Shown here: positions 11,922 to 21,892 of the stretch, piece after piece
Layout: every line of letters begins with the position of its first letter
Numbering within the stretch: position 1 is the first letter of the stretch
Assembly (NCBI GenBank): GCA_037975125.1
Contig: CM075852.1
Coordinates: forward strand, 16,877,319 to 16,941,318
DNA from: Latrodectus hesperus
Taxonomy: Eukaryota > Arthropoda > Arachnida > Araneae > Theridiidae
DNA: 64,000 bases
Direction of reading: 5' to 3'
Notes under the pieces: model-generated
What the model saw: only the letters and a program-made list of their open reading frames with translations
Told to the model about the DNA's origin: nothing
Database searches by the model: none
Made by a program: the position numbers and the translations under genes

Positions 11922-12400
11922 TTAAACCACGGGTTCCCAAACATTTTTTATCTCGTGGACCACTTTCAAAGTTTTACTACTTTCGGTAGAGCCCCTGCTA
12001 CTACATTTCTACTGTATTCCCAAAATGCCTAAAAAATATCACCCTAAATTGGGGGTGTTAAGATGAATAAAAAGTAGCGCATTTTCTTTTGTGTAATGTT
12101 TATTAAAATAATATATATACTTGTACAATTATCTATTATTATATTCAATTCAGTGTTTGGACTGAATTTCAAATATTTTTCAGTACCTACCTATAGTGAA
12201 TGATACTACCTGTCTACGTTGATAGGTAAATCCAAGCCAAAATGTTTGTTCTTTATTATGAAAACCAGAAAATATTTCGTGGACCCCCACTTACAACTTG
12301 TGAACCTCTGTTTCCTTTTCACGTCTGCGTGGACCCCCGTGTGATCTCCTATGGACCCCTGGGGGTTCACCAGGACCACTTTGTGAACCTATGGTTTTAA
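11922..12400 (+). mobile_element. hAT-type MITE, copy 1
   Basis: The left end reads CCACGGGTTCCCAAAC followed by repeated 'gtggacc' segments. The right end, reverse complemented, begins CCATAGGTTCACAAAG, giving an imperfect terminal inverted repeat of about 15 bp. The GGGTTCCCAAAC terminus and internal GTGGACCCC repeats resemble Charlie/Buster-type hAT elements. No transposase remains. A related copy lies inverted at 39,385-40,085, with matching left-end and internal blocks. I could not define a convincing 8-bp target duplication, so the edges are approximate. Confidence 0.6.
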
Positions 12401-12419
12401 CTATAAAAAGAATATTACG

Positions 12420-12649
12420 GTGTCACGTGATTCGTCAAATCCAGCAAATAGAAGTCCAAAATGAAAATTTTACTGTCGCCATTTGTGGGCAATTTTATTC
12501 ATATGATTTGGCGTTTTATTGCGAAGTTTGTGTAAAAATCAAAAAGTATCACTCGATTTTCTGTTGACAACTAAAGAAGTAACAACTTTTCCAATATCTC
12601 AGTTTTAGTATTATAGGTATCCTTTTAGATATTTTTGCTGGAAGTGAGA
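12420..12649 (+). promoter_or_regulatory. possible promoter / non-coding first exon
   Basis: This stretch is less AT-biased than its surroundings, with GTCACGTGAT (E-box CACGTG) at its left. It ends in GAAGTGAGA/GTAAGTAC, a strong splice-donor match at 12,649. No coding frame is evident. It could be the 5' untranslated exon of a plus-strand gene whose coding exons lie farther right; no matching downstream exon could be assigned. Speculative. Confidence 0.2.
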
Positions 12650-12892
12650 GTAAGTACAAATTAAAAGAGCAATGGTAGCTGTGTTAATTTTTGTTTTCGA
12701 TTTCATTTATGTCACTTGAAGTTTGTAATTATGTCTCCGTTTTTCTAGTCGCATTTATTCTTTATGTTTGTAAAGTGAAAGTACTAAATTTGTGGGCCAT
12801 GATATCCTACCCAAATTTCAATTAACGTTCAAAAGATGACTTATATTTCTACTTTGATTTTTCTTTGTAATACGCTTCCGGCTGCTTCTTTC

Positions 12893-14091
12893 GGAACAAG
12901 TTCAGTATCCCCATACACTTGGCGACGCGGCGATTTTTGTTTGCCGCCAAGTCGCCAAGCTAAGCGCGCGTTTATTAAAACGGAAAATTTTCTAAGTTCG
13001 ATCGAAAAATAAGCATTTCAGAAAATTTAAAAAGGGAAATAAATATAAATAACGGACTTACTTGATATGAAGTTAAGCTGACATGCCGATTGGTATATTT
13101 ATTTCGACATTTTATTCGTTTGTCACCAGTGTCACATTTCAGTAAAAATAATTATCTAATTTTACAAAAAAAGTATGCAAAAATATTTTTCTAAATATAT
13201 ACACTTTATAAAATTTAAAAAAAGCATGCAAAAACTTATTTTTCAAATATAAACATTTTTTTAAATTTAAAAAAAAACATGAATAAAATATTTTTTTAAA
13301 TATATACACATTTTAAGTAAATAAAAGTGAAACACGAATACAATAAAAAATACATGTAAGCAATAGAATTTAAATAAAATAATTACACCTTCTCCAAATC
13401 AAATTTCCGTTAAAAAATTAATATTTGCGAATCCTAAATTAATTAATAATTTGGAATACTGAGTAATAATCCATCATTATTATCTTTAATTTTAGTTAAT
13501 AGAATTTGATATTTTTCGACAACATTTTTAACATGAGACATTTTTAATTAAAATAATAAATAAAGTGATTAAAACAATCAAAAGATGATAATAAATTAAG
13601 AAAACGAAATAAGGAAAAAAGAATATTTAAAGATTTTAAATATATAAAATAAAATATGTCATTTAATAAAAAAATATATTAAAATTAAACCAAATAAAAG
13701 TAAATAATATAAAAGAAATAGAAAAAAATTTACGATAATTGGACACTGGCGACAACGAAACATAAGAGCGGGAAATCCATTGATTCCATCAACAACAGTA
13801 AACGAAATTAAAATGACTAGCAGTTAAAACGTAGAACAATAAGCAAAGAAAGTTCTGGAAAGCTCTCGAAGTGAAACTAAAAAAGCTATTGCCAATAAAA
13901 AAAAGAATATATAACGTAAAAATTATTTAAAACACGAGAAAAACGGAATCTGGCAAAGAAAAAATAAAAATAGTAACAAAAACTAAATTTGGCAACACTG
14001 CAATAAAAACAAAAGCTGAAATCGGCAACACTACTACAACGGTAACCAGATTTGGCGAAAAATCAGTGTATGGGGATACTGAACTTGTTCC
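12893..14091. mobile_element. hAT-type non-autonomous element, 1,199 bp, with 27-bp TIR and 8-bp TSD
   Basis: The left end starts GGAACAAGTTCAGTATCCCC and continues ATACACT. The right end is its exact reverse complement (14065-14091), a perfect 27-bp terminal inverted repeat. It is flanked on both sides by the identical 8-mer CTTCTTTC (12885-12892 and 14092-14099); an 8-bp duplication is the hallmark of hAT transposition. The interior has no long open frame but has subterminal repeats: TTGGCGACGCGGCG and CGCCAAG on the left; GGCAACACT twice and TTTGGCG(A) on the right. The perfect ends and duplication suggest a relatively young insertion needing a transposase in trans. Confidence 0.85.
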
Positions 14092-14099
14092 CTTCTTTC

Positions 14100-15130
14100 T
14101 ACCGACTGGAATGCAGTTGAATTCGAATAAATTCAGTTGCCTCGTTATTTTAGGCCAAAAACAAATGACGAGATCAACATCTGAACTGGCACCCTCTTCA
14201 CATCACATCAATGCAAGTACATTGCGACCTATTTTACATATTCTAGGCGCCCTTGAATCTTTGGCCTAATCAAGTCCCAGGACTCAACATATCCTGGTCA
14301 TGAGAGCGACGTGACATCATACCAAGCGAAAAACAAAGTAACTAAAATTACTCGGGAGATTTTATATAATTAGTGCAGAAATTTAGAAAAATTATATTGC
14401 TAAAGAGAGAGAGAAAATAAAATTCGCCAAATTTTTTTTAGTTTATTTAATTTTTGGTTCAGTAAAAGTTTTTTTTTAATGAAAACCTAATAAAATTAAA
14501 TGCAATTCAATTATTTACGAAATCTGACATAAAATATAGAGTAGTTTTTCCTAAATTCACAGAATGGGCGCAGGTGTCTATAATCCATGATTCCAAATTT
14601 TGAATTTTTTTGGCGATGAAGAAGTGTTGCCAAGATGATGTATCGTGACGTGCGCAATGACGTAAATACTAGGGTTACCAAAATAGAATTTTCCAAATAA
14701 TTCTTTTAGGTTTCCATATGTATGACGTAATAAAAATGAGGCTGCCAGATACATAAAAAAATCCGCTGAAAAATCGCCAATCTCAGAATTTGGGATCCTG
14801 GAATATACGGCACCTATGACGTTGAATGATTGAGTTGATAAAATATAAAATAATTTGACTTGAGTAAAAAAATGATGTCACAAGCAAAATTCATTCATAG
14901 GTATTAGAGTTCCAAATACCAAATTTAGTTATTATGAAATTAAAGTCGTCGTTTATCATAAAGTTAATATTATTTGCAGTACATATGTTTGTATTTAAAT
15001 AGTAACATTAGAACTAATTTTGTTAATATTTAAAAAGTTTGGGTAAATTTCAGTGATGGTGAAAACTGGTAGTTAAAATTAATAACTAAAGTGTGTCATC
15101 GAGATATGACTAATAAATTAACTGTTATTG
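14100..15130. other. intergenic with SINE-like fragment
   Basis: Around 14,128-14,200 the blocks GTTGCCTCGTTATTTTAGG and CTGAACTGGCACCCTCTTC resemble the SINE-like family at 34,413-34,807 at a low level. The rest is AT-rich with no supported gene. Confidence 0.4.
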
Positions 15131-15132
15131 AA

Positions 15133-15556
15133 TGTAGTGGTCCCACCGCGAAATGAAATCAATTCGCTGAGGGGTATAGAATGTGCTTAGTAAATAGAGT
15201 CCTCGATAAAAGCTTTTTAGACATTTCCGTCTCCGCAATCGACTGAAAAACATCTCAAAAACTTTTGTGCCCGATCAAACGCAACATGTTAGTTAAATCT
15301 TTTATTTCAGTATTATTTGAAGTTTAACTTTTTGTAAATATTTAATATTATGATTTAAATAGTGTTTAAATTATTTCTAAAATATATTAAATTTTAATAT
15401 TGAAACACATTACTGTTGGTAACTTAAACAATATGAACATCGACGATTCTGTGTGGCAAAATTACTTTTGAATAGAATTTAAATAACATCATGGCACGTG
15501 CCTGCTAAGTAACTAATTATTTTTCGATGATCTCTTTTGAGTTTTCTGGTGAAAAA
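15133..15556 (+). other. possible Gypsy 5' LTR / leader region
   Basis: TGTAGTGGTCCCACC at 15133 and a TATA-like CGATAAAAGC about 80 bases on precede the degenerate gag start at 15,557. This position suits a 5' LTR and leader, but no matching 3' LTR is found in the window, so the assignment is an inference from position. Confidence 0.25.
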
Positions 15557-17030
15557 ATGACTGAAAGTGAAGAGCATCAAATCTCCTTTGTCGCTGTGAA
15601 GCTACCGCCATTTTGGAGGGCGGCAAATGGATAGTCAATTCACGTTAGTAGGAGTAACTATCGAAAACACTAAATTTCATCATGTCTCCGTCTTACAACC
15701 GCAGGAGTTGGTAGTTGTCGGGGAGATTATCCTCAATCCCCTATCAGCTGAACATTTCACCGCAATTAAGAGAAGATTGTGTGCTCAATACGCATATTCG
15801 GAATTAGCACCTAAGAGATCTGGCATACAACTTGGCGCGACTGACGTTCATCAAGACTTCTGCTGAAAATGTGAAACAAAGCCGGTACGCAAATCAACGA
15901 TGATCTTCTCAAATCAAGATTGCTTACCGATGTACAACATATATTGTCCATTTCAAATAACATGCTGGATAAAATGGCCGATGGCATTATGGCGACAAGT
16001 AACAGTTATAATACTGTCGCGGCGACGGCAGATCAGCAAGGTATGCGATGAATTTTGAGAGAAATAACTTCTCGTCTCTCTCGCCTGGACGCCCTTACAC
16101 GTCGCCATTCAAGGAGCGAAATCAACGACGTTCGGCAAGCTGATCACGACAAGTGCGAATCTGGAACTCTGCTGGTACCACAGGAAGTTCCAACAACGGA
16201 CAATTAAGTGTCGACCTCCCTGTACTTTCCAGGCGGAAAACTGCTACGGCCGTCATCCAGCAAAAAGAGTGACTGTGAGATGATGATTTAGCGTTTATAT
16301 TTAAATGACAAATCATCTTCTTTAAAATATCTCCTCTATACTGAAGCTGATACATTTGTTATTATTCCACTATTCGTTAATAAGCATAGCAACCAAACTG
16401 CACGGATACAACTATTTGTTGCGAATGGCACACCTATTTCTACTTTCGGTCAACGCCTTTCAAGTTAAATCTTGGGCTAAGAAGAGCATTTAACTGGCCT
16501 TTCATCATCGCTTCTGTGCGTACGTCTTTATAACCGATTATTGATGCAGATTTTTTATGCCATTTTGGACTTTTAGTTGACATTAAAAATGGTGTTTTGA
16601 TTGATGCATTCAGTAACCACATGATAAACAAAAGAAACTTTATACACGGGAAATTATTCTTCGGAGAAAGTAATTGTTCAGAACACTAAATTTCACAAAT
16701 TGCTGGCGGAATGTCCTACAATTATTGCACGTCAACACGATGAATGAAGTGAAACCAAGGCATAACTGAACCACCCTTTTTTCGAACTCACGACGGTTGC
16801 CAGTACATAAGCTAAAAGCTGTAAAGCATGAAGTTGAGTTTCTCACGTCTTCTGGAATCTGCCGACTATCCAAAAGCTGTTGGGCTAATCCACTGCATAT
16901 GGTGCCAAAAAAGAATGGGAACTGGCGACTTTTGGGTGATTTCCGCAGACTTAACAGTGTCACTGTTCCCGACAGATACTTGGTGCCCCAGATTCAAGAC
17001 TGCTTTCAGGTTTTGGAAGTAATATATATT
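15557..17030 (+). pseudogene. Gypsy/Ty3 retrotransposon gag-protease-RT remnant
   Basis: Decayed Gypsy-type polyprotein. Gag: ATG at 15,557 gives MTESEEHQISFVAVKLPPFW, a stop follows, then an offset frame continues to 15,866 (QFTLVGVTIENTKFHHVSVL and ILNPLSAEHFTAIKRRL), matching the PPFW-to-LK block of arthropod Gypsy gag. Protease: around 16,290-16,620, with TEADTFVIIP where DTGA-V-V-P is expected and the ANGTPISTFGQR block after it; later stops. RT: 16,797-17,022 reads VEFLTSSGICRLSKSCWANP, then MVPKKNGNWR, GDFRRLN and PDRYLVPQIQD. The catalytic YxDD region, RNase H and integrase are absent. The copy cannot encode functional proteins. Confidence 0.8.
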
Positions 17031-17039
17031 CATGATCAC

Positions 17040-18870
17040 TAATATAAAATGAAAGTTAAGCAATCAGCATATCAATTCAAATGTAGAAAAAATCCAAATG
17101 TTGCCATACAAATACAAATTTTTTTTTAAATACTTTTTTTAAATCCAAACTATGTAAAAATAAAAAAATTATTATAGAAATGAAATGACCAAGAAGTATA
17201 TAAATACCAATGATTTCATGGCATTTGGAAGGGAGCTTTAGGGTGATGACCTTTACGCTTAGGGTGGGCCTACCAGGAGTAAACTCCATACGCATTCTGT
17301 CCGGGAACATCCTCCTGCCATGATGAGACAGCAAGCAGAACTGTTGGTTTGAATGGTAATGAAATCATTGCCTCTGCTTTTGACTTATACAGAAATATCC
17401 TCAATCTAAAAGATTGACTTAAATGTATTTTGGAGAGTTCCTCATGAACACACTTTGTATTTAGACGCCATTGGAGTCATGAGTATTTTGAGGCAGGTGG
17501 CTCTCTCATGCTTTTCGAGTATCGACATCAAATCCTTTTCATATTTTCAGGGAGAGATGAACTTTCCAGAGCGTCATTGGTGTAAGGTGAACAGGCGTCC
17601 CCTGATTTTGATCCCAGATGCTTGGGTTTTATGGTTCCCGAGATATCGAAGAGGACCCATAAGTATTTTTAGATTTTTTTAAAAAATGTTTGATTTCTTT
17701 TTTGCAGATGGTGTAGTAACTAATGGAATTATAAACAACAAACACAAATGCAATTTTCAAGCTTCTTACAAGATTTTCAAGGCTTGTTTGACCCATTTGT
17801 AAATTACTGCGCCTTATTTTCCTTAATGCTCTACCATCCAAGTAGTGTTTAATGAAATTTATTAGTATATTATTATTAAGTAAAGTAGTTTTTAAACTCT
17901 TAATATGTTTCCTAATATATATTAAATTATTACAAATTTTCCATAATCTATTTAATAGAATAAAAATTGCATTGTCATTTTAATTAAAATATTCGAACTC
18001 CAAAAAGTTAATTTGTAAACTTTAAATTAAATTCATCAATTTTATCATTAATATCAATTTTGTTGATGTGTTTTATGCGTATTAGCTTCAATAAAAAATA
18101 TCCAAAAATTCAGATTTTATAATTATTATTTATTTTAATCAAAAAATTTAAATATTCAGAATATATATTTTTAGAAATTTGATCATATAAAATTTAGAAA
18201 ATAAATATGAAATCATTTACATAGATCTCTGAAAGCTACAGATTATAAGATTTATAAAATTATTCATAGTGGCGTAAGAATAGGTCAGAGAAGACACTTG
18301 ATAATTTTGATCCTTGAAGAATACACTTTACCAGTATATATAATTTATCTCTATTATAAATATAATTATTATGAATATGCAAGATGTGTTCATAAATCTT
18401 TCCAATACTTTAAATCTATATCTATTAAAAAATAAAAATTTTGAAATTGGAGTGCCGCCATGCACGGGGGGGGGGGAAAAGTCTCATTCTTCAGCCATCG
18501 CAGGAGCAGCATTTGATAAAAATCTCTCCATTTGATAAAAATCAATTGCATTGCTTTTGTTGAAATTGCTATCACATAATTTGAAAATGAAATGTTAATC
18601 ATTAAATTAATATTTTCATACATTTATCGAACCAAATATTTCTTTTATTTAATCTTTTAAATTAAAAAGTTTTCATTATATTATTAAACTTAGTGTAACC
18701 GTGAAAAATGTTCTACTGGAACAGAGTAAGAATCGGAATTTTAAATATAAATTTATCTATATCAGTAAAAAAAATTTAATGTATTTATAATTATAAGATT
18801 AAAGTGATATACTTTTGTATTTTTATAAGTATAATTTTTTTTTTAATTCTGAATTTTTCTTCTCATCTTC
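17040..18870. other. intergenic, no gene identified
   Basis: Mixed AT-rich sequence. Two moderately GC-rich islands (about 17,215-17,345 and 17,440-17,660) have short open frames I do not recognise. A G10-11 run occurs near 18,467. No repeat boundary was found. Confidence 0.5.
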
Positions 18871-18989
18871 TTAATTGGACTTTAAAGTCAAGGTACCTCT
18901 GCTAAAGCGTTTTATATCAATCTCCAAATCCAAAATAACCTATCTCCATCGATTAAAGTATCCCACTTTGCTTATGAACTCAAATAGGC

Positions 18990-19262
18990 TTCTTATAGAA
19001 AGAGCTAAGGTTAATTCTTTAATATTGTACCGCGCTTCAACTTTTTCTTCTATCTCCATAACTTTAGTTTCAAATGAAGTTACCTTATCTTCCATCGCAT
19101 TCATCTTCTCCTGAATGATGTTGGAGAATTCTTCCTCAACACTTACTATGTTCTTCTTAAGTTCCTTTTTAAGCTCCTCCTGTCCAGATTTAGCTCTGGT
19201 TCTCGAAAGAGAGTGTGGGTTCGAACCCCACTTCTGATGAACCTTGAAGCGCGGTACAACTT
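18990..19262 (-). pseudogene. coiled-coil (gag-like) fragment in a 16-bp inverted repeat
   Basis: The minus strand from about 19,195 to 19,025 reads SGQEELKKELKKNIVSVEEE, then EKMNAMEDKVTSFETKVMEI, a charged heptad-rich coiled coil like those seen in some arthropod retroelement gag proteins. It is bracketed by a perfect 16-bp inverted repeat, TTGTACCGCGCTTCAA at 19025-19040 and its complement at 19244-19259. Next to the right repeat lies GGGTTCGAACCCC, a box-B-like palindrome. The family and the reason for the inverted repeat are unknown. Confidence 0.4.
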
Positions 19263-19289
19263 AAGACAAATACAATTATTATTTATAAA

Positions 19290-20010
19290 TTTGTAACAAT
19301 ATCAAGAGTACATAAAGTGGTCATTCGAGAAAAGACAATAGTATCACATTCGCATGCAATATGATGCACCGTTTCCTCACTTTTGTGGCATTTTCTTGTC
19401 GAAAAAGGGCCATTGTATGAGGTTACTTTCTACAATAATAGTGATGAATCCTGCACCTGTTTATATCTTCTGACTTGGGCACCTAAGAATTTCAGAAGCA
19501 ATTTTCGCAGATAATTCATAAATCATACTTTTAGCGTATAACTATCCAGAAGACTCAAGCCAGGCTTTATTCATCCTCTGTTTTTCCCATTTAAGAATAG
19601 CTCCTTTACCAGTTTTTAAATTCATGTAACAGAAAGGTTCTTCACCAATTGGATTAGAAGACGATCCCTGTTTTTCCAAGGTCGTCAGCTTTCTCATCAT
19701 CTTCTAAATTTACTTGTTCTTGCATCAAAATTAAAAATTAATTTATTCTAAGTTGCCAATTCATTTAGAAATTTCTTACATTCCAAAACAATTTCATAGT
19801 TAATTTGGAATGAGCTAAGAGTCAATAAGGCTGCTTGACGGTTGCTAAAAATAAGGATTCTCTTATCGTACTAGCTTTTTCTTAAAATTACCAAGAGGCA
19901 ATTGTTATAACAGATACCTCAGCCTGAAATACAGTGACCTTCATCCCGAGTTCTAATGAGAGGTTAACTCTGGGCGATATGCCATTTACCACTAGTCCTA
20001 GTTGTCTTTT
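19290..20010 (-). pseudogene. Jockey-like LINE: RNase H and C-terminal part
   Basis: The minus strand across several frames gives VTVFQAEVSVITIA (SVFQAEV-AI of the RNase H domain). It is followed by segments matching the SDSQAAL helix, and by GEEPFCYMNLKTGKGAILKW with a W-rich stretch after it, the post-RNase-H region of Jockey-type ORF2. Many stops and shifts make it clearly dead. It is the 3' part of the LINE whose upstream domains lie at 20,937-21,037 and 21,893-24,080. Confidence 0.6.
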
Positions 20011-20065
20011 CTTTTATCCATCGGTGCTAATCGGTCAGATAAGATTGTAATGATACTTTCTCATG

Positions 20066-20660
20066 AACTTAATTAGTTGTTGTTGTTGCTTATCCCCGAC
20101 AGGCGTGACAGTACTATCACACCAACCCCATGAATCCAAAAACAGTCAGTCTCTCAAGCACCACCTCCGGTCTCAACTCCATGTCCCCTCTCTCACACCC
20201 AATTCAAAACTTTCTAACCCAAGATTCATGAAAAGTGGGGTGTAAGAGCAGCTTCTGTTGGTACAGAGTACCTGGAGCACCCAAGGCAGAACACAAGGGT
20301 AGAAGTCTGACTTTGCTCCGTTGACACAGGCTTTAGCTGGACATAGTGGAGTGGCCTTCACGCCTTGGGTGACCTTATCAGGAGATTACTCTCCCGACGT
20401 ACTTCACCCACTCCACCCAGGAACACCCCTTCACCGGCAACTAGTGCACACTATGAGGCAGCCTACTTAATTAGTAACGGGTATAAACATTTTCCTTTCT
20501 CAGCCCATCTGGAAGGGGGAAATAATTTACCTCGCTCTGAGGTTAGGACGTGCTGTTCTGACAGGAAATGCTCTTCCGACCAAGGCGCGAGTTTGAAAAC
20601 CGAGAAGTACAGAGAGTTGTTCCTACAACCCAGGTGTGAGTTGTGTACAGATTTAATAAA
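20066..20660 (-). mobile_element. retroelement 3' end inserted in the LINE, (CAA)n tail
   Basis: On the plus strand the segment begins GTTGTTGTTGTTGCTTATCC, i.e. on the minus strand it ends GGATAAGCAACAACAACAAC. The same terminal motif ends the LINE remnant at 43,128. The body is GC-richer than its surroundings (CTCCCGACGTACTTCACCC) and has no supported frame. It separates the connection region from the RNase H part of the Jockey-like LINE, so it is a later insertion, SINE or LINE 3' fragment. The right boundary is approximate. Confidence 0.45.
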
Positions 20661-20936
20661 TCTGTGAGGTTGTAGACAGATGTAACAAATATATTTCTTC
20701 TGAAAATGAGAAGTCTTAATTCTATACATCCCACTCTACACTGACTACGAATCCCTACAAATTTACCGATATTATAATTAAACGCATTATTCTCTCATTC
20801 TTAGAAAAAAAAATAGCCTCAAATGGTCTGTAAAGAGAAGTAAGTCCTTTCCATGCTGTCTGAGGGCATCATTCAATAAATTTCTGAATTTTCTTAGTAA
20901 TATTTATATAGCAGTAGGTTTATCATATCATTAATT

Positions 20937-21037
20937 CTACATCACTCGATATGCAGTCATTCTGGCTATATTACAAGTGAAGATGTCCAGAGGGGTCAGA
21001 GCTAAGGCAGTCTCTAGTGCTCTTGTAGGAACAGAGG
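20937..21037 (-). pseudogene. Jockey-like LINE: RT-RNase H connection
   Basis: The minus strand reads SVPTRALETALALTPLDIFT, then CNIARMTAYRV. This matches the TPT-ALE-L-PLDI-I--A--TAYR segment linking RT and RNase H in Jockey-type ORF2. It follows directly, after the 21,038-21,796 insertion, the RT C-terminus that ends in KTYAS at about 21,900. Confidence 0.6.
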
Positions 21038-21796
21038 CATAGCTGCCAACTCTACTGATTTTATCGGGAAACTCCTGATTTTTCATCATTTTTCCCGATT
21101 TCCCGATAATGTATGAAAAGCTACTGATTTTTGGCCATTTCAGTGAAAAACTTAAAAACAACCGAAATTTTGCCGGAAAAAAGTCTTTTTGAGTTGTTTT
21201 AGTACTTAAACAGTCACAAAATGGCTTAAATATTCTTCAAATGAAAAAAATTGTTTTGAACAGCAGTTCACCAATTCATTTCTAAAAAATGTTAAGTCAG
21301 CAAAGTATGAAAAAAATTTCCATTAGTTATTTGAAGTGTATTATGTTTTATGGACAAAATTTTTAATTTCTATATTCTTAGAAGTATTTGTATTTGAATT
21401 AAATTTATTTAGTAATGTATTTTATGTTTTTATGTAATTTTATAAGCGTAATTTCTATAAAGTGCACTAGAGTAATAAAAATTGCCCTATAAAATAAATG
21501 TTGGGACATAAACATTGATGTTTATTTTTTTACATGTAGTATATTTTTATTTTTCATTGTTCCTTTATGATGTTGATGAATATTTTATTAAAATATTAAG
21601 ATTAAAACAAAATATATTCAATATAAATCGTTCTCAGAATGTATAATCTAAAGAGTAAAATTGTCCCTTTTTGCGGTACTACCAATTTAAACATTCTGTT
21701 TCAAGCAAATATGTCGGTAGTAGCGGCTCCTGACTTTTTTCCATTCAAAATAAGTAGAGTCTACTTATTTTTTTCCTTTCAAAGTTGTCAGGTATG
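21038..21796. mobile_element. candidate hAT-like element inside the LINE
   Basis: The left end CATAGCTGCCAACT and the reverse-complemented right end CATACCTGACAACT form an imperfect 14-bp terminal inverted repeat; both are flanked by CAGAGG. The interval interrupts the LINE exactly between KTYAS and the VPTRALE segment. A longer direct repeat, ACAGAGGCATA, occurs at 21,031-21,041 and 21,900-21,910, so the insertion may extend to 21,899. No coding capacity is seen. The class is uncertain because the duplication is not a clean 8 bp. Confidence 0.45.
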
Positions 21797-21892
21797 CAGA
21801 GGTCATAAAACCAGTGCCAGTCAGGATAAGCAGCCCTGTTTTTCTAGGCTCCCTAGTCATTTCCTAAGATTTCATTGCTCAGCCTTTCATTA

